Notes: generated by a model from the sequence alone, not told the origin. Positions 37,026 through 45,541 are shown, numbered from the stretch's first letter. The stretch is 64,000 nucleotides of DNA from Trichococcus alkaliphilus (GCF_003008695.1 NZ_PXZT01000015.1:1-64000), one strand, 5' to 3'. Made by a program: numbers and translations.

Positions 37026-38465
37026 CTATTTTTTCGTATGGATGGATATCCGTTTGAAAAGGGCGGAACTCTGCGGATTAGCACCGGTAAGCGTCGTTTT
37101 AACACCCCGTTTTTTGTTGCGGGTGATGAGCTTATCGATAGCTTCGACAGCTGTGGAATCCCATAAAGTCATGGCGCTGATGTCGATGACGACTTCTTCC
37201 TCGTGTTCGATTTCTTCAGCAAAGAAATCCAGGAATTTTTCGGCGGAAGCAAAGTAAAGGTGGCCATCCACTTTGTAGTGGTGATCATCATCGGAAGTCC
37301 CGGCTGCAACATGGAGATGGGACATTTTGAAAGCGGCGAAGACGGCGCTGACCAAAGTGCCGGCTACGACACCATAAGCCAAGTTATGCGTTCCGATAAC
37401 GATGGCGACGGTCAGGATCATTGCGAAGCTTTCGTTTTTAGGGTTCGTACGCAGGCGTTTAATCGAATCCCAATTGATGGTTTCGATGGAGACAACGACC
37501 ATGACTGCCGCCAAAGCGACAACCGGAATCTGCACGACAGAATCGTTCAAAAGAACGACGGACAACAACATGAAGAATCCGGACAGGAAAGTCGCAAGAC
37601 GGCCAAGGCCGCCGTAATTCAGGTTGATGATCGTCTGACCGATCATGCCACAACCGGCGATACCGCCGAAAAAGCCAGAAACGACATTCCCAAGACCTTG
37701 GCTCAACGTTTCCTGATTTTTGTCGCTCTTCTCTTCAGTGATTTCATCGACCAATTGTGCAGTCAATAAGGACTCAACCAATCCGACGATAGCAACCGAA
37801 AGTGCAGTTGGGAAAATGATCCGCAAAGTTTCCAATGTCATCGGAACAGTTGGGATGCCGAAGCGCGGCAAATCCGTAGAGATGGAACCCATATCTCCCA
37901 ACGTTCTCACATCCAAGCCAAAGCCCAGCACAATCGCGGTGATGACGAGAATCGCAACGATAGGCGCAGGGATTTTCTTCGTGACTCTAGGGAACAGGAA
38001 GATGATCGCGATCCCCAAAAGCCCCAGAAGCGGCAAAAGCAGGCTGCCTTGGAAATGATCCAATTGCGAAGTGAACATCATGATTCCCAAGCCGTTCACG
38101 AAACCGGTCATGACAGGCTTCGGAATGTAACGCATCAAGGTGCCGATTTTAAGGAGTCCCAGGACGACCTGCAGCACACCGGCCAGAATCGTGGCGGCAA
38201 ATAGGTACTGGATTCCGTATTCAGCGACCAGATGGGCCAACACCAAGGCCACGGAACCTGCCGCGGCTGAAATCATGCCCTTGCTGGAACCGAAAAAGGC
38301 TGCGATGGCTGTAATGAAGAAAGTGGCGTAGACTCCCACGATCGGGGGCACTCCTGCGACGATCATGAAGCCGATGACTTCGGGGAATAGAGCTAAACAG
38401 ACGACGATGCCGGCCAGAATATCCCCTCTGATATTACTGAACCATTCTTTTTTGTATTGTTGCAT
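37026..38465 (-). CDS. SulP-family anion transporter with STAS domain
   Basis: 479 residues. About eleven or twelve membrane helices (20-385) with the SulP signature around GDILAGIVVCLALFPEVIGF and GGIAGCGMIGQTIINLNYGG, then a cytoplasmic STAS domain (400-479, VVIDISAMTLWDSTAVEAID). SulP proteins carry sulfate, bicarbonate or dicarboxylates; the sequence does not tell which. The STAS keeps the regulatory Ser/Thr pair (DSTAVEA). A single gene between two terminators. Confidence 0.9.
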   Translation of the reverse strand: MQQYKKEWFSNIRGDILAGIVVCLALFPEVIGFMIVAGVPPIVGVYATFFITAIAAFFGSSKGMISAAAGSVALVLAHLVAEYGIQYLFAATILAGVLQVVLGLLKIGTLMRYIPKPVMTGFVNGLGIMMFTSQLDHFQGSLLLPLLGLLGIAIIFLFPRVTKKIPAPIVAILVITAIVLGFGLDVRTLGDMGSISTDLPRFGIPTVPMTLETLRIIFPTALSVAIVGLVESLLTAQLVDEITEEKSDKNQETLSQGLGNVVSGFFGGIAGCGMIGQTIINLNYGGLGRLATFLSGFFMLLSVVLLNDSVVQIPVVALAAVMVVVSIETINWDSIKRLRTNPKNESFAMILTVAIVIGTHNLAYGVVAGTLVSAVFAAFKMSHLHVAAGTSDDDHHYKVDGHLYFASAEKFLDFFAEEIEHEEEVVIDISAMTLWDSTAVEAIDKLITRNKKRGVKTTLTGANPQSSALFKRISIHTKK

Positions 38466-38634
38466 AGATGCCTTCCTTCTTGAAAAAATAGCGTTTATTT
38501 GACGTTCAAAATTATTTGATTAGCACGCAAAAGTACATAGTAACATATAACTGAAAACAGAGGAACAATAATTTGTCTTTGAGCATAATCAACTTTAAGC
38601 CTTCTTGGCAGGCTTTATTTCTTAGCGACAACAG

Positions 38635-38689
38635 AAAAGGATGATGGATCCCGCTTCATATCGAAGTGAGGATCCATCATCCTTTTTTT
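38635..38689 (-). terminator. Terminator of the HAD hydrolase gene
   Basis: AAAAGGATGATGGATCC pairs with GGATCCATCATCCTTTT in front of a T run. It lies immediately past the end of the minus-strand gene. Confidence 0.85.
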
Positions 38690-38691
38690 GT

Positions 38692-39495
38692 TCATTCCAT
38701 TTCGAGCAGTTGTTCGATTGCAGCCAAGACGCCTTCTTCGTTATTCGAAAGGGCACAGTATTTGGCGGCTTTTTTGACGTCTTCAGCTGCGTTCGCCATC
38801 GCGAAACTGTAAGCCACATGCTCCAGCATCTCGATATCATTCCCGCTGTCGCCGAATGCGGCGGTCTCCTCATCGGAGATGCCCCAAAGCTTCTGCAGTA
38901 GCTGGATGCCGGAAGCCTTATGCATCCCTGGAATGATGAGGTCGATTGAGCCGTGGCCTGTCGGTACGGGAGAGACGACATCGCCCACTTCACGCGTGAA
39001 GTGCTCCAAGAGGGCCGGGACTTCCTCTTCAGCGAAACCTGATGCAAATTTGAAGATGATGTCATCTATTTCGGAAAAAGAATCCACACGTTTCAAGCGA
39101 TGATAGAAGCGTTTCGTATTTTGGAAAAAATAATCGGAAACGGAACTGTCGACATAGGCACTGTTTTTGCCGCAAACGACCAATTTTGAATAGGCATCCA
39201 ACTCCTTGAAGATCCGGAGCACTTTATCGATGGTCTCCTGCGTCATCTCGCCGACGGACAGCTCTTTGTTGCAATCCACGACGAAAGCGCCATTTTCCGC
39301 TACAAAAGCAATATTATCCCGTATTTCAGGAAAAAAAGAACGCAGTTGGTAGTATTGGTTTCCACTGGCCACGACAAAACGGATATCCTTTTCGAGCATG
39401 CGTTTGTAGAGAGCAGCGAAGCGCTCCTTGTTGAATTTTTTGCGGCTGTCCAGGAATGTCCCGTCCATATCGACGGCGATCAGTTTGATGGGCAT
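38692..39495 (-). CDS. HAD-superfamily Cof-type phosphatase
   Basis: 267 residues, class IIB HAD hydrolase. Nucleophile motif LIAVDMDGTFLD at the N-terminus, VASGNQ motif II, a C2 cap, and motif IV in AAFGDSGNDIEMLEHV. It probably dephosphorylates sugar phosphates or flavin-like cofactors. The start is ATG 39495 with AAAGGAAG upstream; nine upstream codons are rejected. The substrate cannot be named. A paralogue lies at 41390. Confidence 0.9.
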   Translation of the reverse strand: MPIKLIAVDMDGTFLDSRKKFNKERFAALYKRMLEKDIRFVVASGNQYYQLRSFFPEIRDNIAFVAENGAFVVDCNKELSVGEMTQETIDKVLRIFKELDAYSKLVVCGKNSAYVDSSVSDYFFQNTKRFYHRLKRVDSFSEIDDIIFKFASGFAEEEVPALLEHFTREVGDVVSPVPTGHGSIDLIIPGMHKASGIQLLQKLWGISDEETAAFGDSGNDIEMLEHVAYSFAMANAAEDVKKAAKYCALSNNEEGVLAAIEQLLEME

Positions 39496-39645
39496 GGCGA
39501 ATCTTCCTTTCGTCGGATGCAAGAGTCTTCCGGCTGGAGCCGCCAGTTTTGAGCATCCGCTTATGTTTAAAACATCTTAACACGTTTCCTTACTATTCCC
39601 AAGAGGAAAAGAATGTCTTTAGCGGTTTTCCCGAGAAGGAAATGG

Positions 39646-39674
39646 TTGACAAAAAGAACGTGTGTTCGTATTAT
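39646..39674 (+). promoter_or_regulatory. Promoter with LexA/DinR SOS box in the spacer
   Basis: TTGACA (39646-39651), 17 bases, then TATTAT (39669-39674). The spacer carries AGAACGTGTGTTCG (39655-39668), an almost perfect dyad matching the Gram-positive LexA box CGAAC-N4-GTTCG in all but its first base. Repressor bound there would block the polymerase. Confidence 0.82.
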
Positions 39675-39696
39675 GGTATTAAAGGATGTGACTGAT

Positions 39697-39939
39697 ATGG
39701 AAAATGGGATTTGCCTGAAAGGTTCAGTGGAAAAGATCAAAATCCTCAAACTGGAGGAAAAGCCGCTGATCCGCTTTACGCTGACGGTGGACAAGGAAGA
39801 GAATCAGAATTGCCTGATCCGCGCGCATTCATTGGATTTTCTGTATCAGGTCACCGAAGGGAACGCGATCGTGATCTATGGCAGGAAGAACAAGCGCAAT
39901 CAAGTCGTGGTGCAGAAATATCATGTAAATCAAAAATGA
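39697..39939 (+). CDS. Small OB-fold-like protein, probably SOS-induced
   Basis: 80 residues, not matched to a named family by me. The pattern MENGICLKGSVEKIKILK, PLIRFTLTVDKEEN, FLYQVTEGNAIVIYGRKNK and QVVVQKYHV resembles the five-strand barrel of single-stranded-DNA-binding OB folds, but it is shorter than SSB and lacks its acidic tail. The start is ATG 39697 with AAGGATGTG upstream; an upstream extension would run through the promoter. It is the first gene behind a clear LexA box, so it is likely DNA-damage inducible. The next gene follows after six bases. Confidence 0.68.
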   Translation: MENGICLKGSVEKIKILKLEEKPLIRFTLTVDKEENQNCLIRAHSLDFLYQVTEGNAIVIYGRKNKRNQVVVQKYHVNQK

Positions 39940-39945
39940 TGGCTG

Positions 39946-40275
39946 ATGGATGGGATGAGGAAAATGAGGCTGATGCAAAAAGGAATCTGGAGAAAAAAGT
40001 TGGATGTCGCCGATCTGTTGGAACGAAAAGGCTGCTATGAGTTTACGCTATTGGAGGATAAGCTTTCCGTCAGGAGTGAGCTGTTCGAAATCTGGTGGTA
40101 CGTTTATGATGGAAACAACCATATTTTGGCCAAAAGCAAACGTTATCCGCATCATCTCTATTTTATTTTGTTGGAGCCCGGTGATCTTTTTGCGGTGAAT
40201 GATTTCCGCATCTATCTGGAAACAGGGGAATTAAAATACCCTGTCGCCACTTATTATAAGAAAAACGGCCGGTGA
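39946..40275 (+). CDS. Uncharacterised protein cotranscribed with the SOS-boxed gene
   Basis: Up to 109 residues, no family recognised. The start is uncertain: ATG codons at 39946, 39955, 39964 and 39973 are all in frame, with GGGATGAGG best placed for 39964 or 39973. The body is rich in aromatic residues (YEFTLLEDKLSVRSELFEIW, WYVYDGNNHI, HHLYFILLEPGDLF) and looks like a compact beta-rich fold. It lies six bases behind the OB-like gene and shares its SOS promoter. Confidence 0.62.
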   Translation: MDGMRKMRLMQKGIWRKKLDVADLLERKGCYEFTLLEDKLSVRSELFEIWWYVYDGNNHILAKSKRYPHHLYFILLEPGDLFAVNDFRIYLETGELKYPVATYYKKNGR

Positions 40276-40300
40276 TCATCAGAACCAGCCGCTTTTTTTG
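40266..40300. terminator. Terminator embedded in the ends of two convergent genes
   Basis: CGGCCGGT pairs with ACCAGCCG (one mismatch) and a seven-T run follows. It overlaps the last codons of the convergent corA and of the unknown gene, whose stops are only three bases apart. Confidence 0.6.
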
Positions 40301-41232
40301 AACCAGCGATACATTGCCAAACCAATTCCAAACATAAGACCGATAGCCAAAAAATAGCCGTATTTCCAAGTCAATTCCGGCATGTTTTCGAAGTTCATCC
40401 CATAGATGCCGGCAATCAACGTCAAAGGCGAGAAAATTGAAGTGATTATTGTGAGGACCTTCATCACATTATTGGTCTGATGGGAATTCAGCGATAGGTA
40501 GCTGTCGCGCATATCCGTTGTCACCTCGCGGTTGGAGGTGATCATCTCGGATACTTTCAGCAGGTCATCGTGGATATCCGAAAAATAACTCCTTCTTTTG
40601 CGTACGCCTTCCAGATGCTGGGAATTCAGCATGCGGTAAAGCAGATCCCGCATCGGATTGACTGTCTGCATCAGACTCAACAACAGGTGGCGGATATCGA
40701 TCAGCTGCGGCATCTGATCGGTCAGGCGCCTATTTTGGGTACTGTCCTCGATGCTGATCAGCTCGTCTTCAATGTCATGCAGCAACGGAAAATAGTTGTC
40801 CACGATTTTGTCGAGGATCTGATAAAACACAAAGTGGGGATCCCATTTTTCAGGATTCTGCTGCGCAATCAAGCGCTCGCGGATGTAGTGCACTTCTTTT
40901 GAAGAGGCGTAGTGGAAAGTCACGATGAAATTTTCCGCGACAAAAAAATCCAGTTCTTCCTTGACGATTTTCTTCTGTTCCGTATGGACATGATGGGTGA
41001 CGTAGAAGGTATAGCCGTCGTAATAATCCAATTTTGGACGCTGCAACAGCTGGAGGCAGTCTTCGATGGCCAGCGGATGGAAGTGGAAAGTATCCTTGAG
41101 ATGCTGGACCTCCTCGGTTGTTGGATTTTCGAAGTCGATCCACGCCCATTTGTAGACGGAGAGAGCTGCTGTATTCAGATCGAGGTCCGTTTTGATTTGA
41201 TTTTCAGTTGTGATGCCGATGGCCGTTATCAT
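40279..41232 (-). CDS. corA: CorA-family magnesium/cobalt transporter
   Basis: 317 residues, the CorA length. A large cytoplasmic N-terminal domain, a long stalk helix, and two C-terminal membrane helices with the selectivity motif GMN (IYGMNFENMPE) between them. A short basic tail (YRWFKKSGWF) follows. It is expected to be a pentameric Mg2+ channel in the membrane. A single gene with no adjacent regulator. Confidence 0.93.
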   Translation of the reverse strand: MITAIGITTENQIKTDLDLNTAALSVYKWAWIDFENPTTEEVQHLKDTFHFHPLAIEDCLQLLQRPKLDYYDGYTFYVTHHVHTEQKKIVKEELDFFVAENFIVTFHYASSKEVHYIRERLIAQQNPEKWDPHFVFYQILDKIVDNYFPLLHDIEDELISIEDSTQNRRLTDQMPQLIDIRHLLLSLMQTVNPMRDLLYRMLNSQHLEGVRKRRSYFSDIHDDLLKVSEMITSNREVTTDMRDSYLSLNSHQTNNVMKVLTIITSIFSPLTLIAGIYGMNFENMPELTWKYGYFLAIGLMFGIGLAMYRWFKKSGWF

Positions 41233-41389
41233 GTGCTTGCACCTTCTCTATTTTGATTTCAAGGTTCATTATACGGGAATCGCACAAGCGGCGCCATCCG
41301 GAAGATTTTTCTGCTCCAGGTACCGACTGTCAGGAACCGGAAAGTATGCGATAATGGAGGGAGAAATTACACGGAATGGAGGAACTCGG

Positions 41390-42193
41390 ATGATCAAATT
41401 GATTTTGACCGATATGGACGGTACCTTTTTGAATAGCCAAGGGGATTTCAATAGGGAGCTTTTCAAGCAAGTCAAGCAGATGATGACGGAAAAAGGGGTC
41501 GTTTTCGCGCCCTGCACCGGCAAGCAGAGTGAGCGCGTCGAAGAAATATTCGGTGAGGATGCGGCTGATTTTTGGATTTTGGGGGACAGTGCTTCGCGGA
41601 TCAAACGCAACGGCGCAGTCGTCTACGAATCGTTGTTGGAGAATCGAACAGGCCGTGCCATCCTGCGCGAACTGGAAGAGATGCAGCTTGGGCATACGTT
41701 GATCGCCTGCACGAAAGAAGCCGCCATGATCAAAAATGATTTGTCACCCGAAGAATCCGCAGCTGTCAGGAAATCCTACAAAAAAGTGATCACGGTGGCT
41801 GATTTCGGGGCCATCGAGGACGATTTCATCAAAATCACGGTGCGCGATATGCAAGAGCGGTGCATCCAAACTGCTGAAAAATTAGCCAACTATAGCGACC
41901 GGGCGCATATCGTCGCTTCGGAGAAGGCATGGCTGGACATCACGGACCTGAATGTTCATAAAGGGAGTACGGTCGCCCATCTGCAGGAGTTGCTGCAGGT
42001 CACCCCGGAAGAAACGATGGTGTTCGGGGATGGGATGAATGATGTCGAAATGATGAAGAGCGGGAGATACAGTTTTGCTGTGCGGAATGCTTATCCGATC
42101 ATCAAGGACACGGCGGCCTTCATCACAGGCAGGACGAATGATGAAGACGCGGTATCGCACACAATCCTCCAGGTGCTTGCGTTGCAGGGGTAG
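41390..42193 (+). CDS. HAD-superfamily Cof-type phosphatase
   Basis: 267 residues. Motif I ILTDMDGTFLN, motif II PCTGKQ, a cap domain, and motif IV MVFGDGMNDVEMMKSGRYSF. It is of the same class as the gene at 38692 but clearly diverged. The start is ATG 41390 with TGGAGGAA upstream; a long upstream extension over the corA promoter region is rejected. Substrate unknown. Confidence 0.9.
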   Translation: MIKLILTDMDGTFLNSQGDFNRELFKQVKQMMTEKGVVFAPCTGKQSERVEEIFGEDAADFWILGDSASRIKRNGAVVYESLLENRTGRAILRELEEMQLGHTLIACTKEAAMIKNDLSPEESAAVRKSYKKVITVADFGAIEDDFIKITVRDMQERCIQTAEKLANYSDRAHIVASEKAWLDITDLNVHKGSTVAHLQELLQVTPEETMVFGDGMNDVEMMKSGRYSFAVRNAYPIIKDTAAFITGRTNDEDAVSHTILQVLALQG

Positions 42194-42237
42194 CGGTTTA
42201 TTGAAGATGGTTAGTCCTTGCTGCCTAAAATTCCCGT

Positions 42238-42268
42238 TTGACTTAGAGTCCACTCCAAGGTGTAGGAT
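42238..42268 (+). promoter_or_regulatory. MerR-type promoter with 19-bp spacer, probably autoregulated
   Basis: TTGACT (42238-42243) and TAGGAT (42263-42268) are 19 bases apart with TAGAGTCCACTCCAAGGTG between, the dyad seen in promoters of the AdhR/YfmP branch of MerR regulators. Confidence 0.75.
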
Positions 42269-42320
42269 GTAACTGAAGCTAACTGTCAGGATAGGTTTAG
42301 ATGCCGAAAGGATGGACGAG

Positions 42321-42707
42321 ATGATAAACATAAAGAAAGCCAGCGAGCAAACGGGTGTATCCGCTGATACGATCCGTTACTATGAGAGGATCGGTCTGAT
42401 TCCGCCGATAAAAAGAAATGAGAACGGGGTCCGTGAGTTCGATGAAGAAGATCTGAAGTGGATCGTCTTCAGCCGCCAGATGCGCAATGCAGGTTTATCG
42501 ATCGAGTCCTTGATCGAATATCTCGCGCTTTTCCGCAGCGGAGAAGAGACCGTTCCGGCAAGAATGGATCTGTTGGTCGAACAACAGCGTGAACTTCAGG
42601 AGCGGATCGATGTCATGCAGCAGGCAATGGATCGGTTGAAATTCAAAATCGAAAATTATACGAGCCACATGGTTCCAAGCGAAAACAAGCTGAGGGAATT
42701 CAAGTGA
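42321..42707 (+). CDS. MerR-family transcriptional regulator
   Basis: 128 residues. N-terminal winged helix (INIKKASEQTGVSADTIRYY, ERIGLIPPIKRNENGVREFD) and a long dimerisation coiled coil, ending without a Cys-rich metal loop. That places it with aldehyde- or thiol-stress regulators such as AdhR more than with metal sensors. ATG 42321 is nine bases after AAAGG; an ATG at 42312 abuts the SD. Its own promoter has the MerR layout. No structural gene follows; the next gene is convergent. Confidence 0.9.
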   Translation: MINIKKASEQTGVSADTIRYYERIGLIPPIKRNENGVREFDEEDLKWIVFSRQMRNAGLSIESLIEYLALFRSGEETVPARMDLLVEQQRELQERIDVMQQAMDRLKFKIENYTSHMVPSENKLREFK

Positions 42708-42714
42708 TGCAACG

Positions 42715-42764
42715 CAAAAAATCCCATCAGGCCGCCTAATTTAGTCGGCTGATGGGATTTTTTT
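42715..42764. terminator. Bidirectional terminator
   Basis: AAAAAATCCCATCAG and CTGATGGGATTTTTT form a perfect stem between convergent genes. Confidence 0.92.
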
Positions 42765-43219
42765 TAATTAGTCCGGATCCATTGGGTCGACATGTCGACT
42801 CCCGCATCCAGCATGAGGTTATAGACGGGACATCTTCTTTCAACTTCAGCCGCCAGCTTCTCGATGGCTTCGTCGGTCTCATCAGTCTCGATATGGTTGA
42901 TGAGCGTGACTTCCTGGAAGTAGGTCCGGATATCATCCTCCCCGGCAAAACCGCGCGGATCAAAGGTGCCTTCGACGGTGAACGACAGGCCTCTGTAGGC
43001 GAGCCCTTGTTGTTCGGCTACATAATAGGCAATGATTGAGGTGCAGCCTGCCAGCGAACTCAAAAGGTATTCCAGCGGATTCGGCCCTTTGTTGTCGCCG
43101 CCCATCCGCTCCGATTCATCCACAAAAAATTCAGGCAGATTACGGACTTTTACTGTAGTGGTGATGCCTTGGTGTGATTGGCCAGTGATTCTCAGTTTCG
43201 ATAATTTTATTTCTGTCAT
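42764..43219 (-). CDS. OsmC/Ohr-family peroxidase-like protein
   Basis: 151 residues. The OsmC fold with both redox Cys: one in SSLAGCTSIIAYYVAEQ (about residue 65) and one in EVERRCPVYNLML (about 130). Such proteins reduce organic hydroperoxides. The subgroup with NKGPNPLEYLLSSLAGC is the YhfA/OsmC-like branch, whose substrates are less certain. GGGG lies eight bases before ATG 43219. A single gene. Confidence 0.88.
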   Translation of the reverse strand: MTEIKLSKLRITGQSHQGITTTVKVRNLPEFFVDESERMGGDNKGPNPLEYLLSSLAGCTSIIAYYVAEQQGLAYRGLSFTVEGTFDPRGFAGEDDIRTYFQEVTLINHIETDETDEAIEKLAAEVERRCPVYNLMLDAGVDMSTQWIRTN

Positions 43220-43509
43220 CTGGATAACCCCGTTTCTATGATTTTTTCAGTCAGCGCTTACAATTTCATTTTATCATAGCTTATCAGGATAGACTTAACA
43301 GAAGCACTCCCTCCAAATGAGGAATGGGCTCGGGAAAAAACCAGAAATGTAGCTGTCATCTCTTGATCGGTGGATGTCCAAAACCGTCCGGGAGTGGTAT
43401 ACTATCCTTGAAGGAAAAGTGCGGGCAAGTGTTGATGGACAAGCCTGTGTTCACGTTTTTTTAGGCAAATGATCGTCTGATTGATTCACGAAGAAAAGGG
43501 GTTTTCTCA
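43220..43509 (+). other. Intergenic region before the unknown gene at 43510
   Basis: Contains TATACT at about 43397 as a possible -10 without a convincing -35, and GAAAAGGGG just before ATG 43510. No ORF or structured RNA was recognised. Confidence 0.35.
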
Positions 43510-43857
43510 ATGGAAAAGAAGGATTTGGAACTGATACTGGCTAATTTTGGACCGGAAAAGGAATTCATCGGCGATGGCTATTTCCGTATCCGCGACAAAG
43601 GCAATGAGCATTATGAAATCGCATATCTTGTCTCAGCATGCTGCGGGACAACGAACTACTTCCCACAGATTGCTGTCCATGTCGAAGGGGATAAAGTGGT
43701 TCCCGATTCCGTTCTGGATCTGGTATCCAATCCGGCAAAAATGCTCAGTTATTCACCTGAGACGAGTGCTGTGATGGAGCAAGAGTTGGATAAACTCTGC
43801 CAAAAGTTTTTGGATATCAAGAACTTGAAAGCAACAAACGTTGGAACACCAGACTAA
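43510..43857 (+). CDS. Uncharacterised 115-residue protein
   Basis: No family recognised. The sequence is acidic and soluble, with a paired Cys in AYLVSACCGTTNYFP and a C-terminal helix (AVMEQELDKLCQKFLDIKNL). AGAAAAGGGG precedes ATG 43510, composition resembles the neighbours, and a terminator follows at once, so it is a real single-gene unit. The CC motif could bind metal or form a redox pair, which is inference. Confidence 0.7.
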   Translation: MEKKDLELILANFGPEKEFIGDGYFRIRDKGNEHYEIAYLVSACCGTTNYFPQIAVHVEGDKVVPDSVLDLVSNPAKMLSYSPETSAVMEQELDKLCQKFLDIKNLKATNVGTPD

Positions 43858-43872
43858 TCTCTGGTGTTTTTT
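43845..43872 (+). terminator. Terminator of the 43510 gene
   Basis: AACACCAGA and TCTGGTGTT form a hairpin at the stop codon, followed by seven T. Confidence 0.85.
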
Positions 43873-43890
43873 TATAGAAGGAATCAAAAC

Positions 43891-43938
43891 AGAGCAAGTG
43901 AGTGCGTCATTCCGCATTCCCTTGCTCTTTTTGTTTTT
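43891..43938. terminator. Second terminator, convergent region
   Basis: AGAGCAAG and CTTGCTCT pair with T-rich tracts on both sides. It probably serves the minus-strand zinc-ribbon gene. Confidence 0.6.
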
Positions 43939-43948
43939 TTCGATGGGA

Positions 43949-44182
43949 TTAATAAGGCTTTGCCGCTTCAAACGAACCTTCGATGACACGATTGCAGTCT
44001 CCACACTTCAGCCAATGGCCAAGATCGTTGCTTTCCTGATAAACACTCGAGGGCTTTTTGCATTGGCAGTACAGGATTTCGGTTTCTTGAGGGGGATCTT
44101 CGGGAATGATATCCAGATAGGGTTCTTCCGTTAACCAAGTGGCATCGATAGAATCGTGTTCATCTTTTGGTAGTTTATCCAT
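43949..44182 (-). CDS. Small zinc-ribbon protein
   Basis: 77 residues. An acidic N-terminal half (MDKLPKDEHDSIDATWLTEE) is followed by four Cys in YCQCKKPS and LKCGDCNRVI, which can hold one zinc ion. No family assigned. ATG 44182 is seven bases behind AGGAGG; another ATG immediately before it is possible. A single gene. Confidence 0.65.
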   Translation of the reverse strand: MDKLPKDEHDSIDATWLTEEPYLDIIPEDPPQETEILYCQCKKPSSVYQESNDLGHWLKCGDCNRVIEGSFEAAKPY

Positions 44183-44338
44183 CATAACCCCTCCTATGGG
44201 TACATTGTCCGTTCTTGTACGCAAAGTTTAAGGAGCATCTTTGCTCACTTTGATGATACAACTTCTGCTGCCGAAGGCCAAATGATATGGTTCCGAACGG
44301 AATAAGCGGAGCCCCTATTTTTATGCAGACGCTAATTT

Positions 44339-45268
44339 TTAAATGGAATCGCTGTAGGCTTTCATCAGGTCTTTCGCCATATCGATCATGGCCAAGTCGA
44401 CGGAGGAAAGGGTCTTTTCTTTGCTGTAGGCGATGAAATAACGGGTGCGGACGATGCTGGTTTCGATATAGAAAATATTGTAGCTGTCCATCAATTCGCT
44501 GTTGTTGAGCGCACTCTTCGGCAGAAAAGTCAGCCCCATCCCTTTTCTGGCAAGGGCTGCCGCTGTCGAGATGTTCTGCGATTCCATGACGACATCCGCT
44601 TTGATGTCCAGATGCTTCAGGAATTCATTGGCTTGCTTGCGGATACCGGATTGGGAAGTGGTCAACACATACTTTTCGTTCTTCAACAGGTTCAAAGGAT
44701 AAGGGAATTTTGTGATTTCCTTCAATTCGGGCTGGTAAAGCGGGCTTGTGTCCGGAATGATGACGCACCATTTATCTTCCGCAAGCACGGTGTAGGAAAG
44801 TTGTTCGTTATGGATCGGCATCATGCCCAAGTAGAGATCGACTTTGTTTTCCAACAAGTCCATTTCCGTCGTTTTGGCGTCCTGTTCCATAATCTTCAGG
44901 ACGATGCCGGGATATTTTTCATGAAACTTCGGCAGGATCAGCGGAAGCAGAAAGGAACCCATAATCGGATGGACACCGATGCGGATCCGGCCGTATTTCA
45001 GTTTTGTGATCATGGTCAATTCGTTGACCATATCTTCGTACTGGTTCTGCATCTTTTTCATATGCGTCAGGAATCTTTCGCCGGCATAGGTCAATTCCAT
45101 CGGAGTCCGATTGCGCTCGACCAATTGGGTTTGGAGTTCCTCTTCCAGTTTCGTGATGGTTTTGCTGAGGTAAGGTTGGGAAATATATAGAGACTTTGCC
45201 GCCTGCGTGAAGGTTCCTTCACTGACGATGGCATCCAGGTAGGCAATGATAGTGGTTTGTTGCAGCAT
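44339..45268 (-). CDS. LysR-family transcriptional regulator
   Basis: 309 residues. N-terminal winged helix (IIAYLDAIVSEGTFTQAAKS, LYISQPYLSKTITKLEEEL) and a two-lobed effector domain (about 90-300, with GRIRIGVHPIMGSFLLPLIL). It is divergent from the nmo-like/pct/OFA operon across 420 bases that hold two copies of one palindrome, so it very likely regulates that operon. The effector is probably the transported carboxylate or its CoA derivative, by inference. AAGGATGAC precedes ATG 45268. Confidence 0.92.
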   Translation of the reverse strand: MLQQTTIIAYLDAIVSEGTFTQAAKSLYISQPYLSKTITKLEEELQTQLVERNRTPMELTYAGERFLTHMKKMQNQYEDMVNELTMITKLKYGRIRIGVHPIMGSFLLPLILPKFHEKYPGIVLKIMEQDAKTTEMDLLENKVDLYLGMMPIHNEQLSYTVLAEDKWCVIIPDTSPLYQPELKEITKFPYPLNLLKNEKYVLTTSQSGIRKQANEFLKHLDIKADVVMESQNISTAAALARKGMGLTFLPKSALNNSELMDSYNIFYIETSIVRTRYFIAYSKEKTLSSVDLAMIDMAKDLMKAYSDSI

Positions 45269-45383
45269 TTTAAGTCATCCTTTCGATGGGTGGCTTCATT
45301 TCTGTTTGAAATAGTGATCGTTAGGGTATCACAGCAGTTATTTTAACGCATTTTCGATTGTGAAAGATAAAATAATCACAATT

Positions 45384-45399
45384 ATAACAGAAGAGTTAT
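45384..45399. promoter_or_regulatory. LysR-type palindrome near the regulator
   Basis: ATAAC-N6-GTTAT, containing the T-N11-A core typical of LysR proteins, lies 116 bases before the lysR start. An identical-arm copy is at 45526. Confidence 0.6.
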
Positions 45400-45525
45400 G
45401 GAAATGATATCTATCCAGAACAAAAAAGATATGAACAAAACACACTATCCCGAAAAAGAGGTGTATTATATTTGTTCGTAAACTCACTAATAACGAGCTT
45501 TCTATTCCGAATCCAATTATTTCGT

Positions 45526-45541
45526 ATAACCAAACAGTTAT
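45526..45541. promoter_or_regulatory. LysR-type palindrome upstream of the operon promoter
   Basis: Second ATAAC-N6-GTTAT. It ends 23 bases before the -35 at 45565, close to the -65 position from which LysR activators work. Confidence 0.65.
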
